A stretch of DNA of 37,432 nt from a virus: the IMG/VR virus record IMGVR_UViG_3300022187_000091, positions 1 through 37,432 of that record; one strand, 5' to 3'. Below, one piece after another: positions 11,767-19,496 of this stretch. Numbering within the stretch: the first letter of the stretch is position 1; each line of letters starts with the position of its first letter. The notes under the pieces were generated by a model. It did not search any database and was not told the origin of the DNA. It worked only from the letters and a program-made list of their open reading frames with translations. Both the position numbers and the translations under genes were made by a program.

Positions 11767-11885
11767 GCATACCCCTTAACCCCCCCTTGACGCACCGTTC
11801 TTTTAATATATCTCCCATTCATATTCTCTTGGACATATCTATTAGTAGAACATTTACTTAAAGTACCCGTATTAGAATTATGGTG

Positions 11886-11914
11886 TTGACATATTCTACA
11901 AAGTGTTAGATAAT
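11886..11914 (+). promoter_or_regulatory. Late promoter before the large terminase gene
   Basis: A perfect TTGACA (11886-11891), a 17-base spacer and GATAAT (11909-11914, 5 of 6). Transcription would begin about 11920, leaving only a few bases of leader before ATG 11929. No other promoter of this quality precedes the late operon. A GTAGAACAT site lies 33 bases upstream. Confidence 0.75.
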
Positions 11915-11928
11915 GAACTCGGATTATT

Positions 11929-13353
11929 ATGTCTACAGAACAAGAAAGAATAGAACAGATAATATCCACTCTCAAGAAGCGCCAAGAAGAAAATAGACTT
12001 AACTATTACAAGCCCTACAGATTTCAAAAAAACTTCCATGAAACAGGAGTTGAAGCTAACCAACGATTGTTGATGGCGGCGAATAGGGTAGGTAAATCAT
12101 TTGTGGGCGCTATGGAAATGGCAATACATTTGACAGGACTATATCCTGAGTGGTGGGTAGGTAGAAGATACAAAGAGCCAATTAGGGCATGGGTATGTGG
12201 TGCGTCTAATGAAACGACACGTGATATCTGCCAAAGAGAATTATTTGGGCAACCCGACAACCCAAGAGATAAAGGCAAAGGTAGTATACCCAAGCATCTC
12301 ATTGGTGAAACCACGAGGAAACCTGGAGTGCCAAATGCACATTCGTCAGTCCTTGTTAAACATAGTTCAGGTGGGTGGTCGAGAGTTGCCTTTAAAGCAT
12401 ACGAGATGGGTGCTGAAAAATTTATGGGGGAGAGTATCGACTTGGTATGGCTAGATGAAGAACCACCACAAGATATCTACTCTCAATGTGTTACACGTAC
12501 CTTAGACAGGCAGGGAATGGTCTATATGACCTTTACTCCTGAGTCAGGGGTGACTGAGGTAGTACAAAGTTTTACAACCGATTTAAAGCCAGGACAGGCA
12601 TTAGTTACAGCAGGATGGGAAGATGCTGACCACTTGACTGATAAAATGAAAGAACAGATTTTACAAGCACTCCCACCCCATGAAAGGGAGATGCGTAGTA
12701 AAGGGATACCAACGATAGGTAGTGGACTGGTATTCCCCATATTAGAAGACAATTTGACCTGTGAACCCTTTACCATTCCGTCTCACTACCCCCGTATCGC
12801 AGGTCTTGATTTTGGTTATGACCACCCTACAGCTGTTGTATGGGTAGCATGGGATAGAGATGAAGACATAGTTTACATCTATGATGTATACCGTATGTCT
12901 AAACAAACTCCTGATTATCATGCAACACATATCAATGAACGTGAGGGAAGTCATTACATACCGATAGCATTTCCTCATGATGGATACCAACATGATAAGG
13001 GAAGTGGTGTTACATTAGCTGAACATTACAGACAAGCTAATGTCAATATGCTACCGTTTCACTTTGAGAACCCACCTGCATTAGGTGAGAAGAAAGGTGG
13101 TAACAGTGTAGAAGCAGGGATAATGGATATGTTATCTCGCATGGAACAAGGAAGATTTAAAGTCTTCAACACTTGTTATGAGTGGTTTGAAGAATACAGA
13201 TTGTATCATCGTAAGGATGGTAAGATAGTAAAACTAAAGGACGACTTAATGTCTGCTACTCGTTATGCAGTTATGAGTCTAAGACATTCAACAACAGAGA
13301 CTTCTAAGTGGAATAGCAAAGGAAGACTCGGACCAAAGGTCGCAATAGTATAA
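11929..13353 (+). CDS. terL: Terminase large subunit
   Basis: 474 residues, the ATP-driven DNA packaging motor and nuclease. The ATPase part has Walker A LLMAANRVGKSF (Gly-Lys-Ser at about 55-57) and Walker B SIDLVWLDEEPP (about 169-180) with the catalytic Glu. The C-terminal RNase H-like nuclease begins with IAGLDFGYDHPTAVVWVAWD, with the first catalytic Asp near 294. It is the first gene of the late operon, close behind the promoter, and has no convincing ribosome site, so it may be translated from a nearly leaderless mRNA. Length is normal for the family. Headful packaging is likely but the type cannot be fixed from sequence alone. Confidence 0.95.
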   Translation: MSTEQERIEQIISTLKKRQEENRLNYYKPYRFQKNFHETGVEANQRLLMAANRVGKSFVGAMEMAIHLTGLYPEWWVGRRYKEPIRAWVCGASNETTRDICQRELFGQPDNPRDKGKGSIPKHLIGETTRKPGVPNAHSSVLVKHSSGGWSRVAFKAYEMGAEKFMGESIDLVWLDEEPPQDIYSQCVTRTLDRQGMVYMTFTPESGVTEVVQSFTTDLKPGQALVTAGWEDADHLTDKMKEQILQALPPHEREMRSKGIPTIGSGLVFPILEDNLTCEPFTIPSHYPRIAGLDFGYDHPTAVVWVAWDRDEDIVYIYDVYRMSKQTPDYHATHINEREGSHYIPIAFPHDGYQHDKGSGVTLAEHYRQANVNMLPFHFENPPALGEKKGGNSVEAGIMDMLSRMEQGRFKVFNTCYEWFEEYRLYHRKDGKIVKLKDDLMSATRYAVMSLRHSTTETSKWNSKGRLGPKVAIV

Positions 13354-13487
13354 TGGATAACTTAATAGCATCACCAACACAAATGGCATACAAGCTAAGA
13401 GATTTAGAAAATCAAGTAGTTGAGTTGCAAGAAGAATTAAAAAAACTAAAGGAATCAAATGGCAAAAAAACCAAGAAAGATAAGTGA
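13353..13487 (+). CDS. Small coiled-coil protein overlapping the portal start
   Basis: A 44-residue frame whose ATG shares a base with the large terminase stop (TAATG) and which runs 29 bases into the portal gene in another frame. The centre is a clear heptad pattern (LRDLENQVVELQEELKKLKE), followed by a basic tail. The coupling at both ends supports it. Possibly a small packaging or assembly factor; function unknown. Confidence 0.6.
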   Translation: MDNLIASPTQMAYKLRDLENQVVELQEELKKLKESNGKKTKKDK

Positions 13488-15513
13488 CGATGAACTGTCG
13501 GCACAATTAGATTCAGAGATTCAAGGAGCAACTGGATACGCAAATACTGAGCTATCTAATCAAAGAGAAGAAGCTATGCAGTATTATTTGGGTGAACCAT
13601 TTGGTAACGAGATAGATGGTCGTTCTGAAATTGTAACTACTGATGTCAGAGATACAGTTGAATACATTATGCCATCATTGATGCGTATATTTACTACTCA
13701 CAACAACATAGCTGAATTCGAGCCACAAGGTCCAGAAGACGAGGAAATAGCACAACAAGCTACTGACTACTGCAACTATGTATTTAATCGCCAAAATAAC
13801 GGCTTTAAGGTCCTCTATGATGCCTTTAAAGATGCACTTATAAGCAAGACTGGAATCATTAAACATTACTGGGAGCAAAAAGAAGACATCCATACAGAGA
13901 CTTATACCAATCTAACTGAGATAGAATACCAATCTATACTAGCAAATGATGACTATGAAGTTATAGAACACACAGAGATGGTAGTTCAGAAAGCAGTTGT
14001 TGATGATTTTGGTACATTGATTAGTCCTGAAGTAGTAGAGCATGATGTTAAAGCTAAATGCTACAAAGGATATGGACAGGTTAGAGTAGTATCTGTACCA
14101 CCTGAAGAATTTTTAGTTTCACGTAGAGCAACATCATTAGAAGATGCAGACTTTGTTTGTCATAGGGTTAAGAAATCTGTAAGTGATTTAATCAAAGAGG
14201 GTTATGACCCAAACATTGTAAATGATTTACCAGGATACGCACAATCAGAAGCAGAACTTAATGAAGAAAGATTAGCACGATTTAGCTATGATGATGATTC
14301 CGTCCCACCATCCGAGGGTAAAGGGGCAAACAAAAAGGTTTGGATAGACGAATGTTACATAAAAATTGACTATGATGGAGATGGTGTAGCAGAACTTAGA
14401 AAGATTACTAAAGGTGGACAATACATCTTAGATAACGAAGAAATCGACATGATTCCTTTTTCAGCTATCTGTCCTATGCCGATACCACATAAGTTTTATG
14501 GCATGTCTATTGCTGATACTGTCAAAGATATTCAACTAATTAAATCAACAATCATGCGTAACCTATTGGATAATATGTATTTAACCAATAACGCAAGATA
14601 TGCTGTACTTGCAGGACAAGTAGAACTAGATGATTTACTTACATCACGTCCAGGTGGGATTGTAAGAATGAGAAGTCCTAATGCTGTAACAGCGCTACCT
14701 ACTCCACAGATTCAACCATATGCATTTCAAATGGTTCAATACCTTGATAACATCAGAGAAGAAAGAAGTGGGGTATCTAAGATGACACAAGGTCTAAATC
14801 CTGACGTATTAACTTCACATGTAACATCAGGTGCAGTTTCAGCAGCAACAGAGTCTGCAATGCAACGTGTAGAGTTAATAGCTCGTATATTTGCAGAGAC
14901 AGGTATCAAAGATTTATTTAGAAACATATATGCTTTAGTACAGAAGTACGAAGATAGAAAGAAAATGTTTTATCTCAACAATAAGTTTATACCGATTGAT
15001 GTATCAAGATGGAAAGATAAATTAAATTGTGTAGTTAATGTAGGTGTTGGTAGTGGTAGTCAACAAAGTAAAATGACAACAATGTCATCAATCATGCAAA
15101 TACTAGGAACATTAGTACAACAAGGTGGTATGGGTACATTAGTTACACCTAAGAACTTATACAATGCTATTAGTGAATATATAGCACAATCAGGATATAA
15201 AAACACAGACCAGTTTATATCTAATCCTGAAATGATGCCACCTAAACAACCACCACAACCTACAGTAGATGAACAGGTTAATATGCAAAAAGGTCAGATT
15301 GAATTACAAAAATTACAATTACAAGCTGCTGAATTAGAATTAGATACTAAGTTGAAACAACAAGAACTTGAATTGAAAAAACGTGAAGCTCAAGTTAACT
15401 TCATGATTAAACAACAAGACTTACAACTTAAACAACAAAAATTAGAACAAGGTGAAATGGAAATTGCGCTTGAAGCTACACAACAAAGACCTGTAAAGAT
15501 AGGAGACGATTAA
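13459..15513 (+). CDS. Portal protein
   Basis: 684 residues. The protein forms the ring at the capsid vertex through which DNA enters and leaves, and binds the large terminase. It follows the large terminase gene and has the usual sequence of P22-like portals of marine podoviruses: YLGEPFGNEIDGRSEIVTTD, then DTVEYIMPSLMRIF in the clip/stem region, and MTQGLNPDVLTSHVTSGAVS near residue 440. The last 90 residues (from about 590) are a long Gln/Lys/Glu/Leu coiled coil, as in P22 portal barrels. AAGGA lies ahead of ATG 13459. Confidence 0.9.
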   Translation: MAKKPRKISDDELSAQLDSEIQGATGYANTELSNQREEAMQYYLGEPFGNEIDGRSEIVTTDVRDTVEYIMPSLMRIFTTHNNIAEFEPQGPEDEEIAQQATDYCNYVFNRQNNGFKVLYDAFKDALISKTGIIKHYWEQKEDIHTETYTNLTEIEYQSILANDDYEVIEHTEMVVQKAVVDDFGTLISPEVVEHDVKAKCYKGYGQVRVVSVPPEEFLVSRRATSLEDADFVCHRVKKSVSDLIKEGYDPNIVNDLPGYAQSEAELNEERLARFSYDDDSVPPSEGKGANKKVWIDECYIKIDYDGDGVAELRKITKGGQYILDNEEIDMIPFSAICPMPIPHKFYGMSIADTVKDIQLIKSTIMRNLLDNMYLTNNARYAVLAGQVELDDLLTSRPGGIVRMRSPNAVTALPTPQIQPYAFQMVQYLDNIREERSGVSKMTQGLNPDVLTSHVTSGAVSAATESAMQRVELIARIFAETGIKDLFRNIYALVQKYEDRKKMFYLNNKFIPIDVSRWKDKLNCVVNVGVGSGSQQSKMTTMSSIMQILGTLVQQGGMGTLVTPKNLYNAISEYIAQSGYKNTDQFISNPEMMPPKQPPQPTVDEQVNMQKGQIELQKLQLQAAELELDTKLKQQELELKKREAQVNFMIKQQDLQLKQQKLEQGEMEIALEATQQRPVKIGDD

Positions 15514-15671
15514 TGTCTTTTCCAAAATATTCAGGTCATGGCAAATCAGATAGAGCAAGATTAATTTCAAATAAAATAAAAAAACTTAAGGATGAGGGAT
15601 ACAAACAAGACCAAGCAGTAGCTATAGCATTGGACATGTATCGCAAAAAGAAAAGGTTGCCACTAGCATGA
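15513..15671 (+). CDS. Small conserved phage protein with QAVAIA motif
   Basis: 52 residues, starting at an ATG overlapping the portal stop behind AGGAGA. After a basic lead (YSGHGKSDRARLIS) comes KIKKLKDEGYKQDQAVAIAL and a basic tail. The phrase GY/RP-x-x-QAVAIAL is common in tiny proteins encoded beside phage head genes. It may bind DNA or the capsid; function unknown. Confidence 0.65.
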   Translation: MSFPKYSGHGKSDRARLISNKIKKLKDEGYKQDQAVAIALDMYRKKKRLPLA

Positions 15672-15892
15672 AAGATAAGGATATCAACACAGAAATAGAA
15701 TTACTTAAACAAGATGTACATATCATCAAGACTAATCATCTTGCGCATATAGAAGCAGATATGCGTGATGTAAAAGATGAAGTTAAAGAAATTAAAACAG
15801 AAGTATTTAGATTTAAATATATAGCTTATGGAGCTATTGTTGTTTTTGTTTTGATGAGTGATAAATTTAACGACATATTGAGGTTACTATAA
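15668..15892 (+). CDS. XhlA-like protein: coiled coil plus membrane helix
   Basis: 74 residues. Residues 5-48 form an amphipathic helix (IELLKQDVHIIKTNHLAHIE, then DMRDVKDEVKEIKTEV), followed by a single membrane segment (YIAYGAIVVFVLMSD). This layout matches the haemolysin XhlA family, which assists holins. It lies far from the holin gene at 35.5 kb, so a lysis role is uncertain; a membrane-bound virion or assembly role is also possible. ATGA overlap with the preceding gene. Confidence 0.6.
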   Translation: MKDKDINTEIELLKQDVHIIKTNHLAHIEADMRDVKDEVKEIKTEVFRFKYIAYGAIVVFVLMSDKFNDILRLL

Positions 15893-15975
15893 TGAAATGT
15901 CCTAAAACTGGTAAACAATGTAAGACCTGCAAAGGTAAATGCAAGAAGATGAAAGGAACTAAAAAGAAATACTAA
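15892..15975 (+). CDS. Tiny Cys/Lys-rich protein
   Basis: 27 residues, MKCPKTGKQC followed by KTCKGKCKKMKGTKKKY. Four cysteines (3, 10, 13, 17) among many lysines could bind one zinc. It begins and ends with TAATG overlaps with its neighbours, which is strong evidence for translation despite its size. Function unknown; strong positive charge suggests nucleic-acid binding. Confidence 0.6.
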   Translation: MKCPKTGKQCKTCKGKCKKMKGTKKKY

Positions 15976-16133
15976 TGGCTAAGTTATGCGCTAAAGGCAA
16001 AGCTGCTGCCAAAAGAAAGTTTAAAGTTTACCCAAGTGCTTATGCCAATATGTATGCATCAGGTGTTTGTTCAGGAAGAATAAAACCTAAAGCATCTTCT
16101 AAAGGAAAACGTAATGGCAAAAAAAGGGCTTAA
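15975..16133 (+). CDS. Small basic conserved marine-phage protein (AKRKFKVYPSAYAN)
   Basis: 52 residues: KLCAKGKAAAKRKFKVYPSA, YANMYASGVCSG, then a Lys-rich tail. This exact style of sequence recurs in many marine phages, often near head genes. Function is not known. Two cysteines frame the conserved core. TAATG coupling to the gene before it, and the next gene starts inside it at 16114. Confidence 0.75.
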   Translation: MAKLCAKGKAAAKRKFKVYPSAYANMYASGVCSGRIKPKASSKGKRNGKKRA

Positions 16134-16377
16134 AGAATGGGTAAAAGAAAAATGGGTAGATATTGGCGCACCTAAAAAGAATGGTAAATATCAACCTTGT
16201 GGTAGGTCAAAGGGTAGTAAAAGAAAATATCCTAAGTGCGTACCATTAGCTAAAGCAAAAACTATGTCTGCATCAGAGAAAGCATCTGCTGTTTCTAGAA
16301 AACGTTCTAAAACACAAGGTGTAGGAGGTAAACCAACCTATGTCTCAACGTTCAAAAAAAGAAGAGGGAAAGCATAG
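16114..16377 (+). CDS. Basic conserved phage protein (DUF5872-like)
   Basis: 87 residues. GLKEWVKEKWVDIGAPKKNG, YQPCGRSKGSKRKYPKCVPL and KAKTMSASEKASAVSRKRS are the hallmarks of a small basic protein common in marine phages, comparable to DUF5872. Two cysteines (in QPCGRS and YPKCVPL) may bind metal. It overlaps the preceding gene by 20 bases. Role unknown; possibly a DNA-associated virion protein. Confidence 0.75.
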   Translation: MAKKGLKEWVKEKWVDIGAPKKNGKYQPCGRSKGSKRKYPKCVPLAKAKTMSASEKASAVSRKRSKTQGVGGKPTYVSTFKKRRGKA

Positions 16378-16519
16378 AAGCGAATATTATTCAAATAGAT
16401 ATGACTATTACATAAATATAGGTTATACTAATGGAGAGTCTTGTAAGTTAGCACATAGAGACTTAGCAAAAGAATTTAAACAAAAGAACCCAACAGAAGA
16501 TAAATTAAAACAGATTTGA
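16340..16519 (+). CDS. Hypothetical 59-residue protein
   Basis: Starts at ATG 16340 inside the preceding gene, behind TAGGAGGT, one of the best ribosome sites of the late operon. The product is basic and tyrosine-rich (SEYYSNRYDYYINIGYTNGE) with a helical C-terminus. It is not recognised. The ribosome site makes translation likely. Confidence 0.6.
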   Translation: MSQRSKKEEGKHRSEYYSNRYDYYINIGYTNGESCKLAHRDLAKEFKQKNPTEDKLKQI

Positions 16520-16686
16520 CAAAAGAAGAATTACAAAAATTTATGTTACATAACCGACTTTCTGTCGAGGAATTTCATCGTAAGATAGGATATAGTCCTG
16601 ACATCATACGCAAGTTTCTCAAAGGCACAAAGAAAGTTCCTGACCATTTTAGTCAGGAATACTTAGAAAAAACACTCCAACAGTAA
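16516..16686 (+). CDS. Small Cro-like helix-turn-helix protein
   Basis: 56 residues if TTG 16516 is used, which overlaps the preceding stop (TTGA), or 47 from ATG 16543. The sequence LSVEEFHRKIGYSPDIIRKF followed by LKGTKKVPDHF is a textbook XRE/Cro helix-turn-helix: two helices, a Gly-Tyr-Ser turn and a recognition helix. It should bind DNA. A regulator between portal and capsid genes is unusual; it could act on the control region or on packaging. Confidence 0.6.
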   Translation: MTKEELQKFMLHNRLSVEEFHRKIGYSPDIIRKFLKGTKKVPDHFSQEYLEKTLQQ

Positions 16687-16772
16687 TTAACTAGACCCAC
16701 ACAAACAGATAGACTCAAAATGGTTTGAGGACCTAGACCTGTGCGTATGGATAGCATTACAGGAAAATATAA
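16687..16772 (+). other. Short non-coding gap with hairpin and direct repeat
   Basis: CTCAAA/TTTGAG around a 4-base loop (16714-16729) sits between two copies of CTAGACC (about 16691 and 16733). It is not followed by a U-tract. It may set apart the small-protein block from the head genes; nothing else is visible. Confidence 0.4.
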
Positions 16773-17030
16773 ATGGAAGACAAAAAAGAAGCTGCTATTA
16801 AAGCAGGACAAGACGCAAAGTTATTACTTGAGAATCCTCAAATGGTAGCTGCATTTAACAGTGTACTTAATAACGGATATCAACAATGGATATCTACAGA
16901 TATTAAAGATACTGAAGCAAGAGAGTCTCTTTATCATAAACAAAGAGCAATCCTTGAAATAAAAAATACTTTAGTACAAACCATAGAAAATGGTCAAATA
17001 TTAGAGGAAGAAAGAAATAAAGAGAAATGA
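16773..17030 (+). CDS. Conserved head-region protein
   Basis: 85 residues, helical. AKLLLENPQMVAAFNSVLNN, then DTEARESLYHKQRAILEIKN and LVQTIENGQI follow the pattern of small proteins encoded between portal and scaffold genes in many podoviruses; their role is unknown. ATG 16773 follows AGGAAAA. The stop overlaps the next start (ATGA). Confidence 0.7.
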   Translation: MEDKKEAAIKAGQDAKLLLENPQMVAAFNSVLNNGYQQWISTDIKDTEARESLYHKQRAILEIKNTLVQTIENGQILEEERNKEK

Positions 17031-17380
17031 TAAAACTAAAGGAAAACATTCCTGATGAAAATATCAGACGGCTTTATTCTGCAATATTATTACAAGGAAT
17101 AGAAGATTGTTTAATTCAGAAACAAGACTTTTTTATTTATCGTACAGGTAGAAAAAACTACGGATACGTTGATAACCAATATAAGCAAATAACTCATAAT
17201 CAAGCAAGAGAAAAAAGAAACTTACTTAGATATAGAGACGATGCAAGAAGTTGGTTTAACAAAGATAATAAAGATTTTGTATTTGTTTGTAATGCAGCAG
17301 GATATGACCCTGAAACAGTTATATCAAAACTAAATAAACATGTATTAAAATTAATTGAGGAACTTAAAAATGTCAGATGA
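17027..17380 (+). CDS. Hypothetical protein with FVFVCNAAGYDPETV
   Basis: 117 residues. The C-terminal half (NLLRYRDDARSWFNKDNKDF, then VFVCNAAGYDPETVISKL) resembles a short DNA-binding-like helical domain found in small proteins beside phage terminase or capsid genes (ARxW...F..VC..AG.DP..V). Function unknown. ATGA overlap at the start; 11-base overlap with the scaffold gene at the end. Confidence 0.65.
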   Translation: MIKLKENIPDENIRRLYSAILLQGIEDCLIQKQDFFIYRTGRKNYGYVDNQYKQITHNQAREKRNLLRYRDDARSWFNKDNKDFVFVCNAAGYDPETVISKLNKHVLKLIEELKNVR

Positions 17381-18389
17381 TAACATAATAAAACAAAGTA
17401 CACATAAAGGAATTCCAGTGACTGACGTAAGGTCAGCACAAGAAGCACTTCTAGGATTAATGGAAACTCCAAAAGAGCAGGTCCAAGAATCTGAAGAAGT
17501 AACAGAAACTCAGGAAGATGTTTCTGAACAGGCAATGGAAGTTGCCGAATCAGTTGACACAGAAGTAGAAGATTCAAATGAATTAACTGCTGAAGATATA
17601 TCTGATGATACTCAACAAGAGGAAGTCGAGGAACGAACTTTCACCGTTAAAGTAAACGGCAAGGAAGTAGAAGTGACCCAAGACGAACTATTAGATGGGT
17701 ATAGCAGAACTTCTGATTACATACAAAAAACTCAAGTATTGTCTGAGCAACGCAAAAAAGTAGAAGATGAGCTTACTGCGACTCAACAAGAAAGACAGCG
17801 ATACACACAGGCACTTGAGCAGTTAGAAGAATCTACAGACTATGAGATAGCTCAACTTAAGTCACAAGATTTGGAAAAACTCAAGGAAGAAGACCCACTA
17901 GCTTACATGCAACGTAAAGATGCACTGCGTGATTTGGAAGAAAATAAAATAAAAATTGCAAATCAAAAAGCGAAAGCACAAGAAGCAGAGCAAAAAGAAA
18001 TGCAAGGTAAGTTAATGCAACAAAGAGAAGAACAGTTAAAGATATTAACTGAAAAATTACCTGAATGGAATGACCCTGAAAAGGGAACTAAACTAAAGTC
18101 AGACATAAAAAATTATGCTATGGCTAAAGGTTTTTCTGAACAGGAAATAAGTATGTTAATAGATGCAAGAAGCATACAAGTTCTTCACGATGCAATGAAG
18201 TATGAGAATCTTTTAAATGCAAAGATTGCAAATAAAAAGAAAAAGGTAGTACCTAAAGTACAAAGACCTGGAACATCTACTTCTAAAGGTGAGGTTAAAT
18301 CTGAGCGTGTTAAGCAATTAAAATCCAAAGCTAGAAAATCAGGCAAAGTCAATGATGCTGCAAAGTATATTGAATCTATGCTTGGCTAG
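17370..18389 (+). CDS. Capsid scaffolding protein
   Basis: About 339 residues, directly before the major capsid gene. It is acidic in the first third (Glu-rich, residues 25-90), has a short beta-like segment (RTFTVKVNGKEVEVTQDELL), then a long charged coiled coil (about 125-230), and a basic C-terminus that would bind the capsid protein. This is the usual composition and position of phage scaffolds. Start at ATG 17370 behind GAGGAAC; an ATG at 17355 lies further inside the previous gene. The protein is expected to be lost or degraded during maturation. Confidence 0.8.
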   Translation: MSDDNIIKQSTHKGIPVTDVRSAQEALLGLMETPKEQVQESEEVTETQEDVSEQAMEVAESVDTEVEDSNELTAEDISDDTQQEEVEERTFTVKVNGKEVEVTQDELLDGYSRTSDYIQKTQVLSEQRKKVEDELTATQQERQRYTQALEQLEESTDYEIAQLKSQDLEKLKEEDPLAYMQRKDALRDLEENKIKIANQKAKAQEAEQKEMQGKLMQQREEQLKILTEKLPEWNDPEKGTKLKSDIKNYAMAKGFSEQEISMLIDARSIQVLHDAMKYENLLNAKIANKKKKVVPKVQRPGTSTSKGEVKSERVKQLKSKARKSGKVNDAAKYIESMLG

Positions 18390-18423
18390 TTTTTTAATTA
18401 ACTTATAACACAAAGGTGAAATA

Positions 18424-19365
18424 ATGGCACAATTATCAAACACATTTGAAACGTTTGATGCCGTTGGAAATCGTGAAGACTTACAAAATGTAATCTATGA
18501 CATTTCTCCAACAGATACACCATTCATGTCTAGTATTGGTACTGGCGCTGCTACTGCAGTTAAACATGAATGGCAAACAGATAGCTTGGCTTCTGCTGCA
18601 TCAAATGCTCAAATAGAGGGAGATGACTCTCCAAGTGCTGCATTATCTGCTACTACTCGTGTTCACAACTATACACAGATTTCTTACAAACCTGTTATGG
18701 TTTCAGGAACTCAAGAAGCAGTAGACCATGCAGGTCGTAACTCTGAACTTGCTTATCAAATAGCTAAAGCAGGTAAAGAACTTAAACGTGATATGGAACT
18801 AGACCTAACAGGTAAAACTGCTGATTCAGCAGGTTCTGGAAATGGAGCTTCTGCTCGTAAATCTAGAGGTTTTGAGTCATGGACAGAAACCAACAACAGC
18901 TATGCATCTGATGGTGGAAACTCATCAGGTACTGTAACAGATGGTACACAAAGGGTACTTACAGAAGCTATCTTAAAAGGTGAGTTAAAATCTTGCTTTG
19001 ATAATGGTGGTGACCCTGACCTACTAATCGTTGGTTCATTCAACAAACAAAAAGTATCAGGATTTACTGGTAACTCAACTCGTATGGACATGGCAGAAGA
19101 TAGAAGCTTAGTAGCTACTATTGATGTTTATGTTTCTGACTTCGGTGAAGTTAGAGTTGTTGCTGATAGATTCCTACGTTCTTCAGGTAGAAGTGCGTTA
19201 GTAGTTGATACAGAAATGTTTGCGACTGGTTTCTTGAGACCTTTCCAAACACAAGAACTAGCAAAAACTGGTGATGCTGAAAAACGTTTACTACTCGCTG
19301 AGTGGACACTCGTTGCTAAAAACGAAGCATCTTCAGCTACTATTGCTGACTTGACAACTTCATAA
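18424..19365 (+). CDS. Major capsid protein, SU10 type (DUF5309)
   Basis: 313 residues. NVIYDISPTDTPFMSSIGTG, TAVKHEWQTDSLASAASNAQ, NYTQISYKPVMVSGTQEAVD and AGKELKRDMELDLTGKT are typical of the SU10 major capsid family with the HK97 fold. Hundreds of copies build the shell. It follows the scaffold gene and has a good AAAGGTGA ribosome site; two hairpins follow the stop. No proteolysis signal or protease gene is visible, so maturation probably does not involve N-terminal cleavage. Confidence 0.93.
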   Translation: MAQLSNTFETFDAVGNREDLQNVIYDISPTDTPFMSSIGTGAATAVKHEWQTDSLASAASNAQIEGDDSPSAALSATTRVHNYTQISYKPVMVSGTQEAVDHAGRNSELAYQIAKAGKELKRDMELDLTGKTADSAGSGNGASARKSRGFESWTETNNSYASDGGNSSGTVTDGTQRVLTEAILKGELKSCFDNGGDPDLLIVGSFNKQKVSGFTGNSTRMDMAEDRSLVATIDVYVSDFGEVRVVADRFLRSSGRSALVVDTEMFATGFLRPFQTQELAKTGDAEKRLLLAEWTLVAKNEASSATIADLTTS

Positions 19366-19371
19366 AAAATA

Positions 19372-19419
19372 TACAACAACCCGTTGTAAGGGGTAGGTTT
19401 TACTTCATTTTCCTACCCC
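19372..19419 (+). terminator. Two hairpins after the major capsid gene
   Basis: TACAAC/GTTGTA (19372-19388) is followed at once by GGGGTAGG/CCTACCCC (19390-19419, 14-base loop). No U-tract follows, so full termination is unlikely. Such structures can protect the 3' end of an abundant capsid mRNA or reduce read-through. The rest of 19366-19496 holds another weak stem around TTAATAA/TTATTAA and the ribosome site of the next gene. Confidence 0.55.
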
Positions 19420-19496
19420 ACCCAAGATACTGATTAATAATGACCTTGAAGAATGTATCACTTCGGAACGAGGGTTATTAATACAAGGAGACTTTA

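Larger units (their letters stand above)
11215..11853. repeat. Four GTAGAACAT operator-like repeats
   Basis: The nonamer GTAGAACAT occurs at 11233-11241 (+), 11292-11300 (+), 11374-11382 (- strand) and 11845-11853 (+). A partial inverted copy, GTTCTAC at 11215-11221, pairs with the first to make GTTCTAC-N11-GTAGAAC. Four exact 9-mers in about 1 kb are not expected by chance. They flank both the presumed early promoter and the late promoter. Likely binding sites for a repressor or activator from phage or host. Confidence 0.65.

Noticed and set aside
11787-11792. TTGACG with TAATAT as a promoter before the large terminase
   Set aside because: The spacer would be only 11 bases; the promoter at 11886-11914 is far better.
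11215-11853. GTAGAACAT repeats as alphaproteobacterial SOS boxes
   Set aside because: LexA sites there need two GTTC (or GAAC) words seven bases apart in direct repeat; that spacing does not occur at these copies.
11748-11975. Minus-strand frame across the late promoter
   Set aside because: It overlaps the late promoter, a Fur-like site and the large terminase start, and has no ribosome site or recognisable domain.
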